From Gammaproteobacteria bacterium (GTDB taxonomy: Bacteria > Pseudomonadota > Gammaproteobacteria > Coxiellales > Coxiellaceae): a stretch of 39,101 bases of DNA. Every line of letters starts with the position of its first letter. Within the stretch, counting starts at the first letter, position 1. A model generated the notes under the pieces. The model was not told where the DNA came from, searched no databases, and worked only from the letters and a program-made list of their open reading frames with translations. Where the stretch lies: NCBI GenBank assembly GCA_030425685.1, contig JAUIAD010000029.1, forward strand, positions 1 to 39,101, read 5' to 3'. Positions 8,501-15,580 of the stretch are shown in pieces. A program made the position numbers and the translations under genes.

Positions 8501-9599
8501 TCACTCCTTTTGCTTTAAACATGCCTCAATAAATAAGTCTATCCCGCCATCGAGCACCGCTTGCGTATTACTTGTCTCTACACCCGTACGTAAGTCTTTG
8601 ATTCTGGAAGAATCAAGCACATAGGAACGTATCTGACTGCCCCAGCTAATCTCTGACTTGGTCGCCTCCAATGCGGCCTTCTCAGCGTTTTTTTTCTGCA
8701 TTTCGAGCTCATACAGCTTAGCCTTTAGCTGCTTCATCGCCTGGGCCTTATTTTTATGCTGAGAGCGATCATTTTGGCATTGCACCACCGTATTGGTGGG
8801 CACATGGGTAATACGCACCGCTGAATCGGTACGGTTAACATGCTGCCCACCCGCGCCGCTAGCGCGGTAGGTATCAATGCGCAAATCGGCTGGATTGACC
8901 TCAATATCAACATCGTCATCAATTTCTGGCGATACAAAAACAGAGGCAAAAGACGTATGGCGACGGTTACCAGAATCAAATGGTGATTTACGCACCAAGC
9001 GATGCACACCGGTTTCCGTCCTTAGCCAACCAAAAGCAAACTCGCCTTCAAACTGAATCGTCGCGCTTTTTATACCAGCCACCTCGCCGGCTGAGGCTTC
9101 TATCAGGCTGGTCTTAAAGCCATGCTGATCACCCCAACGCAGATACATACGCAATAACATTTCTGCCCAATCCTGCGCCTCTGTTCCGCCTGATCCTGAT
9201 TGAATATCGAGATAGGCATTTTGCCCATCCATATCCCCCGAAAACATGCGGCGAAATTCGAGATCGGTCACCCTTTTTTCAATGGAGGCAACTTCTTGTT
9301 CAAGATCGGCTAGCAGCCCTTCTTCATTTTCCAATTGAATAAGCTCAGACAGTTCCTGACCATCAGTAATACGTGTCGCTAATTCATCCAATCCTAAAAC
9401 AACCGCCTCCAACGCTGACTTTTCTTTGCCTAAGGCTTGTGCTGCTTCCGGGTTTTGCCAAATATCGGGGTTTTCAAGTTCACGCTGCACTTCTAGCAAG
9501 CGCCGTTTTTTTACCTCAAGGTCAAAGATACCCCCGAAGCGCAGAAACACGTTGTTTAAGGTCTGAAAGCTGTTCAGTCAGTTGATTGATTTCAATCAT
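8501..9599 (-). CDS. prfB: peptide chain release factor 2, with programmed +1 frameshift
   Basis: RF2 releases peptides at UGA and UAA. The long open frame (from ~9550) covers residues 26 onward and carries the GGQ motif ([12 protein letters not shown]) and an RF2-type anticodon region. The true start is ATG at 9599, in another frame: 25 codons ([10 protein letters not shown]...LRGYL) lead to CTT TGA C at 9527-9521. Ribosomes slip +1 there and continue as DLEVKK. The joined product is 365 aa, exactly the E. coli length. Slippage in response to scarce RF2 is the known autoregulation of this gene. It heads a probable prfB-Nudix-lysS operon and is divergent from the kinase gene at 9681. Confidence 0.96.
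9521..9535 (-). promoter_or_regulatory. prfB programmed +1 frameshift site
   Basis: On the minus strand the sequence reads GGGGGTATCTTTGAC: an internal Shine-Dalgarno-like G-run, a 3-nt spacer, then the slippery CTT followed by in-frame TGA and C. This matches the classical RF2 site (AGGGGGTATCTTTGAC) except for the base before the G-run. The gene can be translated in full only if the ribosome slips by +1 here. Confidence 0.95.
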
Positions 9600-9680
9600 A
9601 TTATCTTCCTACTTGCAAAATACGTTCAATATTGCTGCAATAGTACCAATAGGTTTTTTGAAATACAAATTGGGCACTTG

Positions 9681-10436
9681 ATGAGTAAAAAAATAAAAAG
9701 TAAAGATCTCTACGAGTTTAACTTTGCCCCCGGGAAAATGATTGGCGGCAAATACGAAATCATCAGCCATTTAGGCTCAGGCTGGGAAGGGGAAGTTTAC
9801 AAGGTGATTGAACTACATACCGGTGTCGAGCGCGCGGCTAAATTCTTTTTCCCACAACGCAATAGGGGCAATAAGGTTGCCTCACGCTACGCCAAGTTGC
9901 TACACAAACTATCACACTGCCCGATTGTCACACAATACAATACCCTTGATTACACGCAAGTAGGTGAACAACGCATCACCTGTTTAATCACTGAGTTTGT
10001 CAGCGGCACACTACTTTCTGAACTGATTAAACACCAGCCACGCAAAAAAATTGGCATTTTTCGCGGCTTACATTTATTACATGCGCTCGTTTTAGGGCTT
10101 GAGGCTATGCATCAGCAGAAGATTTACCATGGCGATTTACATGCAGAAAATATTATTGTGAAACGCATAGGTCTCGGCTTTGAATTAAAACTGTTAGATA
10201 TGTACCATCATGGTGGCAATGCACGCCGCATCAATATGGATGAAGACATTTGCGACTCCATTCGCATTTTTTATGACGCGCTCGGTGGAAAAAAATATTA
10301 TGCCTCTCACCCACCGGAAATAAAACAAATTTGCTTAGGATTAAAACGCAGTCTTATTAACAAAAAATTCCGCTCAGCAACGCAACTGCGTATGTACCTT
10401 GAAAATATTGAGTGGAAATCAACTTATAGGGACTAG
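9681..10436 (+). CDS. Ser/Thr protein kinase-like protein (PpkA-type, soluble)
   Basis: A 251-aa protein kinase fold: glycine loop LGSGWEGEVY (31-40), a candidate ATP-anchoring Lys K54 in RAAKFFF, and a catalytic loop H150-G-D152-L-H-A-E-N157 with the D-to-N spacing intact. The usual DFG is DMY (D173). There is no membrane helix and no C-terminal sensor, unlike canonical T6SS PpkA. It lies 3 bp upstream of a PP2C phosphatase and near T6SS genes, the arrangement of the known threonine phosphorylation pathway controlling T6SS assembly. I chose the ATG at 9681 because the conserved part begins there. A frame extension to 9582 would overlap the prfB start, and the SD for either start is weak. No FHA-domain target is in the window. 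Confidence 0.72.
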   Translation: MSKKIKSKDLYEFNFAPGKMIGGKYEIISHLGSGWEGEVYKVIELHTGVERAAKFFFPQRNRGNKVASRYAKLLHKLSHCPIVTQYNTLDYTQVGEQRITCLITEFVSGTLLSELIKHQPRKKIGIFRGLHLLHALVLGLEAMHQQKIYHGDLHAENIIVKRIGLGFELKLLDMYHHGGNARRINMDEDICDSIRIFYDALGGKKYYASHPPEIKQICLGLKRSLINKKFRSATQLRMYLENIEWKSTYRD

Positions 10437-10439
10437 GGT

Positions 10440-11249
10440 ATGGATACCAGAAGCGCCTTTCAAACTGATATGCCCTCCTTTGATTTAGAGGAAAATAATA
10501 GCTTTACCATCGGCTATTACACGCAAAAAAGCCCCGAAAGCACGACTCCAAATGAAGATGCCCTTGGCATTATTACCTTTGAAAGTAAATCAATCCTGAT
10601 GGTCGCCGATGGCGTTGGCGGCACACCAAAAGGTGAGGAAGCTTCAGAAACAGCGATCAAAACTATTATAAATGAGGCGAAAAAAAATCTACTACCACCG
10701 CTTAAAAAAAATCAGCTGCGCAATACCATTCTAAACAGCATTGAAAAAGCGAACGATACGCTGCTTAAAAACAATAATGGCGCACGCACAACATTAACAG
10801 TATGTGAGATCAATAAAAACATTCTGCGCAATTACCAGATCGGTGATTCTTGCCTTATTGTCTGCGGGCAAAAAGGGCTATTAAAATATAAAGCCACCGA
10901 ACACTCACCCGTTGGTTATGCTGTTGCTGCTGAAATGATAAGTCAACAAGAAGCCATTCACCACCCAGAAAGGCATTATGTTTCCAATGTAATGGGTGAG
11001 AATAGCATGAGCATTGAAATTGGACCGCCTATTGAGCTCGCCCCCAATGACACCATCCTGCTAGCCTCTGATGGTTTATTTGATAACTTTCTTATTGATG
11101 ACCTTATTGAAATTATTCGCAAAGAATCGATGCAAGAGGTATTAATAAAACTGACTGAGAGCTGCCAACGCATGCGTGAGAAAGATGAAAAGAAAAACTT
11201 TCTTAAAGCTGATGATATCAGTTTTGTTATTTGTCGTTTAAATAAATAG
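10440..11249 (+). CDS. PP2C-family Ser/Thr phosphatase (PppA-type)
   Basis: A 269-aa metal-dependent phosphatase. The PP2C motifs are present in order: NEDALG (38-43), VADGVGG (55-61), GDSCLI, LASDGLFDN and DDISFVIC. Together they supply the Asp residues that bind the two metal ions. There is no transmembrane segment. It starts 3 bp after the kinase stop codon, so the two are almost certainly co-translated. By family precedent the phosphatase reverses phosphorylation of a T6SS scaffold and resets the apparatus. The substrate is not in this window. A short AAATAGC/GCTATTT palindrome straddles its end, where it meets the convergent gene at 11254. Confidence 0.88.
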   Translation: MDTRSAFQTDMPSFDLEENNSFTIGYYTQKSPESTTPNEDALGIITFESKSILMVADGVGGTPKGEEASETAIKTIINEAKKNLLPPLKKNQLRNTILNSIEKANDTLLKNNNGARTTLTVCEINKNILRNYQIGDSCLIVCGQKGLLKYKATEHSPVGYAVAAEMISQQEAIHHPERHYVSNVMGENSMSIEIGPPIELAPNDTILLASDGLFDNFLIDDLIEIIRKESMQEVLIKLTESCQRMREKDEKKNFLKADDISFVICRLNK

Positions 11250-11253
11250 CTGG

Positions 11254-11574
11254 CTATTTTAGAAAAGGCCCATAACCATTATCACACGCTAGCATACCAA
11301 TGGTACTCATACCAGAGGCATCCACTTCTCTTTTCGCCGGCCCTTGGGTCTGGGGATCAAAAAACCAAAATTTAGTTCTTGCAGGATTCGAATAAAAAAT
11401 TGGTTCGCCGCTTATAATATCTGTATAACATGTAGTGGGTTTAAAATATCGTCCTGTTCTTATCTGCTCTTTCTGCTGCTGTTGATTCTGTTCTTGCTCG
11501 CGGTGTTCCTTAGACTCTTTCTGTTCCTGCTCTTTCGACTCTTTCGACTCTTTCTGTTCTCCACCAATACGCAT
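11254..11574 (-). CDS. hypothetical protein with charged KES/QE-rich N-terminus
   Basis: A 106-aa protein I do not recognise. Residues ~5-40 are a low-complexity stretch of repeated KESKE, EQEQ and QQQQ. It is encoded by imperfect copies of a 9-bp unit (GACTCTTTC on the plus strand) and is likely disordered or coiled-coil. The remaining ~65 residues look folded (CYTDIISGEPIFYSNP, KFWFFDPQTQGPAKREVD). The ATG at 11574 follows the stop of the DUF1289 gene by 4 nt and uses GTGGGG at the end of that gene, so it is coupled to it. It ends 4 bp from the convergent phosphatase gene. Confidence 0.55.
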   Translation of the reverse strand: MRIGGEQKESKESKEQEQKESKEHREQEQNQQQQKEQIRTGRYFKPTTCYTDIISGEPIFYSNPARTKFWFFDPQTQGPAKREVDASGMSTIGMLACDNGYGPFLK

Positions 11575-11578
11575 CAAC

Positions 11579-11782
11579 TTACCCCACTTCTATATTATTT
11601 TCTAATAAACGTTTATTAATTGAAATTTTTTTCTCATCCGTATACGTATTCCAATCAATAACCTCACGAAAAGTACGGCCACAACCCACGCAAATCTCAT
11701 CGCCCAAAGCTGTGGCGCTGCAAATACCAACACAAGGGGTATCAGTTAAATTTCGTTTTCCTGAAATATCCATGACACCCAT
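11579..11782 (-). CDS. DUF1289 family cysteine-rich small protein
   Basis: A 67-aa protein with the DUF1289 pattern. PCVGIC then CVGCGRTFREVIDW gives a C-x3-C-x9-C-x2-C motif (C17, C21, C31, C34), followed by the typical Trp and a short basic helix. Members of this widespread family are small presumed metal or Fe-S binding proteins of unknown role. A start at 11773 (MDISGK) is also possible, and neither has a strong Shine-Dalgarno. It is the first of two tightly linked minus-strand genes. Confidence 0.75.
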   Translation of the reverse strand: MGVMDISGKRNLTDTPCVGICSATALGDEICVGCGRTFREVIDWNTYTDEKKISINKRLLENNIEVG

Positions 11783-11800
11783 TGTAGCAAACTAATCAGA

Positions 11801-12268
11801 TCAACCAAAGCTTGAAGTGCTTTTCCCGGCTTTCACTCGTAGACCATTAAATTCAGCATCCTGTTCCAACTCTTGTTGAAATGTAGACACTAAGGTAAAA
11901 AAACTAACTTTACGCTTAAATACAGCAAATGCACCTAATTTATCACCCGCAGTATTAACACCATCCTTAGCAGGTTTTTTGGCAGTAGCAGCATGCTTAG
12001 ACTCCGCAATAAAACCACCCCCTTTGTGACTTTGATTATTTAAAGGCGAGCCTGTTAATGAACTTAATGCCTTAACCCCATTACCATTCGCAGATCCATT
12101 TACAACGGAATTAGATTTAGAATCAACTACAGATCCGTCATCTAAAGGACTTTGATCGTCTAAAATTGAAGACGTTTTTTTTAATGAACCTGCTGGGGTG
12201 TTTACTGGTCCTCGCAGGTCTTCAATGAAAGTATGCTCATCAGCTTGCGGTAATTGTCTTGAAAACAT
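11801..12268 (-). CDS. hypothetical protein, 155 aa, Ser/Asn/Lys-rich
   Basis: I recognise no family. The first ~100 residues are low complexity (S, N, G, D, K) and probably disordered. Only the end (FAVFKRKVSFFTLVSTFQQELEQD, given in part) looks like an amphipathic helix. There is no signal peptide. The ATG at 12268 has AAGGG about 8 nt upstream. It ends 18 bp before the DUF1289 gene, so the three minus-strand genes could form one transcript. A 262-bp gap separates it from the divergent moeZ-like operon. A disordered, polar composition fits many secreted effectors, but nothing here proves secretion. Confidence 0.5.
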   Translation of the reverse strand: MFSRQLPQADEHTFIEDLRGPVNTPAGSLKKTSSILDDQSPLDDGSVVDSKSNSVVNGSANGNGVKALSSLTGSPLNNQSHKGGGFIAESKHAATAKKPAKDGVNTAGDKLGAFAVFKRKVSFFTLVSTFQQELEQDAEFNGLRVKAGKSTSSFG

Positions 12269-12421
12269 ATTGGTACCCTTTTTAAAAAAATAATTCCTCC
12301 CTCACAACACTTCTCAGTCCATTTAGTGGCGAGCATTCTAACCAACCGTTATTAAGTGAATATTAAATCTTGAAAAAATCTTTGCCGAATAACGTTTATT
12401 TTTTCACAGGTTAACAAAAGA

Positions 12422-12451
12422 TTGATCGATGATTTGATAGTGTAGTATACT
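12422..12451 (+). promoter_or_regulatory. candidate sigma-70 promoter of the leader/moeZ operon
   Basis: TTGATC (12422-12427) and TATACT (12446-12451) are separated by 18 bp. Transcription would start near 12458 and leave a ~70-nt leader before the small ORF at 12531. This is called by eye from matches to the consensus. Confidence 0.4.
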
Positions 12452-12530
12452 CGGCAATACTTCCTTAATGATGCTAAGCAATAAACTCGTCAGGAGTTCT
12501 TACCAACCCTCATTCTACGAGAGGTGTTCT

Positions 12531-12632
12531 ATGAATGACATCAAGCAAAACTCACCAATCTCCTTAACAAATGCCTTACAAGCTGTTAAAAAGCTAAGGC
12601 ACGCACAAAGATCAGTCTTCTTAGGAGGGTAA
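12531..12632 (+). CDS. 33-aa leader peptide ending in Gly-Gly
   Basis: An ATG at 12531 with GAGG 7 nt upstream opens a 34-codon frame ending TTA GGA GGG TAA. The stop is one base before the ATG of the MoeB/ThiF-rhodanese gene. The peptide begins MNDIKQNSPISL and ends RSVFLGG. The codons for the final Gly-Gly are also the Shine-Dalgarno (AGGAGGG) of the next gene, so translation of the two is coupled. It may be purely a regulatory leader. The Leu-Gly-Gly end next to an E1-like adenylating enzyme invites the idea that it is a substrate. Confidence 0.5.
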   Translation: MNDIKQNSPISLTNALQAVKKLRHAQRSVFLGG

Positions 12633-12633
12633 T

Positions 12634-13740
12634 ATGGAGCTTAATGCAAATGAAATTTCACGCTACGCTCGACACTTCCCCGTTATTGGCAAAGCAGGAC
12701 AACTAAAATTAAAAGCAACCGCCATACTTTGTATTGGCGCCGGCGGACTCGGCGCGCCTGTGCTGCAATACCTAGCTGCCTCTGGCGTTGGCACCATTGG
12801 TATTGTTGATGGCGACTGTATTGAGCTGTCAAATCTACAACGACAAGTTTTATTTACAACCGATGAAATTGGTCAAGCCAAATCAACTTGCGCTAAAAAA
12901 AGAATTAACGCATCCAACCCTGAGGTTAAGGTGATTGAATACAACCACTTTATCACCACTGATAATGCAGACACTATCATAAAAGACTTTGATATTATCG
13001 TAGACTGCACGGACAATTATAAAACTCGCTATTTAGTTAATGATGCCTGCGCTAAATTAAAAAAACCCCTGGTCTCTGCCAGCATTTATCAGTTTGCAGG
13101 CCAATGCAGCGTCTTTAACAAAGGCACGGGGCCGTGCTACCGTTGCTTATACCCCGAACCACCTCCCAGTGAACTTGTGCCCAACTGTGCTCTAGGTGGC
13201 GTACTAGGCGTCCTGCCAGGGTTGCTTGGCTCCATTCAAGCTGGCGAAGCAATTAAACTCGCATTAGATATTGGCCAATCCCTATCGGGACGGCTACTCA
13301 CCTTTGATATGCTCAATGTCACCAGCAAAGAGTATAAAGTCACTAAAAATGATGACTGTCCCTGCTGTCAGCAGGGACAATCATCCGAAGCTTTATTTAC
13401 AACAACCGATGAAAAAACCACGATGACAGAAATCACTGTCAAAGATCTCTATCAACAACTAGAAAAGACCAACCCTACTGTATTCCTTTTAGATGTACGT
13501 GAACCATATGAACGGGACATCTGCACTATCGGCGGTCTATTAATCCCCTTAGCTCAGCTAAAAGAACAATTGCAGCAGCTACCCAACGATCAACAAATCG
13601 TTATCTACTGCAAAGCAGGCGCACGCAGCCAAAAGGCAGCGAAATTATTACACGAACATGGATATCAAAATGCAACCAGCCTACAAGGCGGCATTTTACA
13701 ATGGATTGAGGAGATTGACCCATCACTCAATAGGTATTAA
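12634..13740 (+). CDS. MoeB/ThiF E1-like adenylyltransferase fused to rhodanese (MoeZ-like)
   Basis: A 368-aa fusion. Residues 1-250 are an E1-like enzyme with the ATP-binding GAGGLG (36-41), VDGDCIELSNLQRQ, the catalytic region DCTDNYKTR and a zinc site made by CYRC (C168, C171) and CPCC (C242, C244/C245). Residues ~265-368 are a rhodanese domain with active-site C326 in YCKAGARSQ. Such MoeBR/MoeZ enzymes activate the C-terminal Gly-Gly of a ubiquitin-like sulfur carrier (MoaD/ThiS type) by adenylation and load sulfur on it for molybdopterin, thiamin or thiolation pathways. No MoaD/ThiS gene is nearby. The start is fixed by the strong AGGAGGG within the 33-aa leader ORF. Confidence 0.9.
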   Translation: MELNANEISRYARHFPVIGKAGQLKLKATAILCIGAGGLGAPVLQYLAASGVGTIGIVDGDCIELSNLQRQVLFTTDEIGQAKSTCAKKRINASNPEVKVIEYNHFITTDNADTIIKDFDIIVDCTDNYKTRYLVNDACAKLKKPLVSASIYQFAGQCSVFNKGTGPCYRCLYPEPPPSELVPNCALGGVLGVLPGLLGSIQAGEAIKLALDIGQSLSGRLLTFDMLNVTSKEYKVTKNDDCPCCQQGQSSEALFTTTDEKTTMTEITVKDLYQQLEKTNPTVFLLDVREPYERDICTIGGLLIPLAQLKEQLQQLPNDQQIVIYCKAGARSQKAAKLLHEHGYQNATSLQGGILQWIEEIDPSLNRY

Positions 13741-13769
13741 CCCTACGCTCCACACCATCAACAGCCATA

Positions 13770-14204
13770 TTAAGGCGAGCAAGTAGCATGATAAACATCA
13801 CGAACTTTGACTTTATAGTTGGCACTGATAGTAAAGTCACAAATATGTAAAGACTCTTTCGGCTGCGCACCACCACCGGGACAGTCACGATATTTTTTTG
13901 AAACGGAGTGCACCAGGTTTTCAGCCACACCTTTATCAACTTGACCACAATAAATAGTTGCTACTTCATTGACACGCCAAGGACTCTTACCTTGAGCGCT
14001 TGGCATATCGGCAACTGCCTTAGTACAAGCATGACTAATCAGTTTTGCAACATGTGATACGCACTTTTTGCTGGTAGGCAGCATCAATTGAGAAGGCGGT
14101 GGAACTGAGGGCACGGACTGGTGACTAACATCAGCCGCTCCTTCTGCTTGCGTTTGTCCCAACACTACCAGTAAACCCAACACGATGCCAAAACGACTCA
14201 TCAT
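13770..14204 (-). CDS. exported cysteine-rich protein
   Basis: A 144-aa protein with a clear Sec signal peptide (MMSRFGIVLGLLVVLGQTQA, cleavage near AEGA). The mature part has six cysteines (KKC, HAC, IYC, RDC, HIC, ATC), which suggests three disulfides in the periplasm or outside the cell. The ATG at 14204 (or the next ATG codon) has AGGAGA 7 nt upstream. The frame extends 15 codons further up, but without a signal peptide start. It converges on the moeZ-like gene. I do not recognise the family. Confidence 0.65.
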   Translation of the reverse strand: MMSRFGIVLGLLVVLGQTQAEGAADVSHQSVPSVPPPSQLMLPTSKKCVSHVAKLISHACTKAVADMPSAQGKSPWRVNEVATIYCGQVDKGVAENLVHSVSKKYRDCPGGGAQPKESLHICDFTISANYKVKVRDVYHATCSP

Positions 14205-14378
14205 CGAGGTATCTCCTAATAACCTATTTATACTATAGTCCACTGGCACAAAATCTCACAAATTAGGCTATTATATATTCTAAATTGATACGACCAACCA
14301 TATAGCTATTCTATCTCACCCACTATTGGTGTATAAATAAAAGTGTTTATGTTGATATAACAAGGAGGTTGCTCAACA

Positions 14379-14567
14379 ATGAAACAGTCTATTAATAACT
14401 CTACGGATAATACTCCAAGTACTAAATCTCGCCGCTCCAGCCGTAAGTCTGAGTCCAGCAAAAAGAACAAAAAAGAAATCAAGCTTGAAAAGCATCAGCG
14501 TTTACAAGAGTATCTTGACGCCAAACGCCTACAGCAAGAGCTCGATTATATCGAAGGATGGGTTTAA
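14379..14567 (+). CDS. small charged protein, possibly PA3496 family
   Basis: A 62-aa, very basic protein. A Ser/Lys/Arg-rich first half is followed by an amphipathic helix (LEKHQRLQEYLDAKRLQQEL) ending DYIEGWV. The composition and a short C-terminal helix with an RLQxEL pattern resemble the small PA3496-type proteins of gammaproteobacteria, sometimes linked to envelope integrity. The match is from memory and uncertain. The ATG at 14379 has a strong AAGGAGG 8-9 nt upstream, so it is probably well expressed. Confidence 0.6.
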   Translation: MKQSINNSTDNTPSTKSRRSSRKSESSKKNKKEIKLEKHQRLQEYLDAKRLQQELDYIEGWV

Positions 14568-14779
14568 CCATCTAACCACCTGCCGCTACCACTACCCCTT
14601 AGGAACCGTAGTTATAAGGCCTGAGCATCATTCTCAGCGACTTAACTACCTTTTCTCTGGGAGAGTGGGCAGGCGCTGTTTGACTCAACGCTTTTAAATC
14701 CAATCTTTTTTTACCGTCATGCAACGATTTAACCAAAGTATCCAGCTAGAAATCAATTATCTATCTGATTAAAAAAACA

Positions 14780-14821
14780 ATTTATAACTTTTAAATTATA
14801 AATGATCATTATTTGATCATT
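14780..14821. repeat. inverted and direct repeats, candidate operator
   Basis: ATTTATAA (14780-14787) and TTATAAAT (14796-14803) form an 8-bp inverted repeat. It is followed by two direct copies of TGATCATT (14803-14810 and 14814-14821), 11 bp apart and each containing the palindrome TGATCA. The second copy overlaps the -35 of the candidate promoter, so regulator binding would affect it. Confidence 0.35.
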
Positions 14822-14842
14822 AAAGACGTTGTATGCTAACAT
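14813..14842 (+). promoter_or_regulatory. candidate promoter of the ClpV-N gene
   Basis: TTGATC (14813-14818), an 18-bp spacer, then TAACAT (14837-14842) preceded by TGC, an extended -10. The start of transcription would be near 14849, about 60 nt before the ATG at 14910. Called by eye. Confidence 0.35.
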
Positions 14843-14909
14843 GACTAAATCTTTAGCAAACAATAGCAATGTTCGGGGAAGTGAAAAATGATAGATAGGA
14901 GCACAAAAT

Positions 14910-15470
14910 ATGGTTCTGGCAAACGTTTCGGCGTTAATTGAAAAACTAAATCCCTATGCGCAAGCTTGCCTGGAAACGGCAAAGCAGCTTGCGGCTACGA
15001 ATCAAAATACCAAAGTTTCTATCTCGCATCTTATGTACCAACTTATGCAAGGCAAATCCAACGACATTAGCCAATTACTAAAAAGACAGGGAATTAGCAG
15101 CAACGATTTCACACAGGCACTGGAACTAGAAATTTCGCATATGGAACAAAATGAGTGTGGCGAACCCGTGCTAGCTAAATCATTAATGGATGTCTTACAA
15201 GAAGCCTGGATAACAGCATCGATCGAACACAAAACCCAGGAGATTCGCTCAGGGTTTATTTTTATAGCCTTTTTATCCAACCTTAAAAAAACACATTTGT
15301 TTACAACAAAGCATCTATTCAAGAAAGTTAATCTAGCGACATTAGCACAAGATATAGAGTTTCTGATAACAAAACCTAACAGCAAATTATTAATTCATCC
15401 AACACGCAATCAAAATAAAGCTAGCGATAAAACAGTGAAGATTTTTAAAACCCAATTCAACCATTGTTAG
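14910..15470 (+). CDS. stand-alone ClpV (TssH) N-terminal domain
   Basis: A 186-aa protein that resembles only the N-terminal domain of the T6SS unfoldase ClpV. LIEKLNPYAQACLETAKQLA, VSISHLMYQLM, LMDVLQEAWITASIEH and IRSGFIFIAFL follow the order of the ClpV/ClpB N-domain repeats. Canonical ClpV is ~850-900 aa with two AAA+ ATPase modules. Here the protein stops after the N-domain and a short basic tail, with no Walker motifs in the frame or in the DNA before the next gene. In ClpV this domain recognises a TssC helix exposed on contracted sheath. A free domain could be an adaptor, a competitor, or a relic. The ATG at 14910 has AGGAGC about 8 nt upstream. Confidence 0.7.
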   Translation: MVLANVSALIEKLNPYAQACLETAKQLAATNQNTKVSISHLMYQLMQGKSNDISQLLKRQGISSNDFTQALELEISHMEQNECGEPVLAKSLMDVLQEAWITASIEHKTQEIRSGFIFIAFLSNLKKTHLFTTKHLFKKVNLATLAQDIEFLITKPNSKLLIHPTRNQNKASDKTVKIFKTQFNHC

Positions 15471-15580
15471 CTTAACACAGTATTATTTCCAAATTCGCAA
15501 CAATAAGTTTCTGCCATAGGGATTTATCGTTTCAATCAGGTTCCGTAGTATCAAACCATAAGTGATAACAACGGGAGAAT

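Larger units (their letters stand above)
14568..14909 (+). other. intergenic region, 342 bp
   Basis: No convincing gene. A frame from 14485 to 14697 overlaps the previous gene out of frame and lacks coding character. The first half contains weak hairpins (CTGAG/CTCAG near 14622). The second half is AT-rich and holds the palindromes, repeats and promoter listed separately, presumably controlling the ClpV-N gene. Confidence 0.5.

Noticed and set aside
9582-9680. 33-residue N-terminal extension of the kinase
   Set aside because: It would overlap the prfB start codon region, has no Shine-Dalgarno and adds a Cys/Phe-rich stretch without kinase homology.
14485-14697. 70-aa plus-strand frame after the small charged gene
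   Set aside because: It overlaps the supported gene at 14379-14567 in another frame, has no ribosome binding site and no recognisable sequence.
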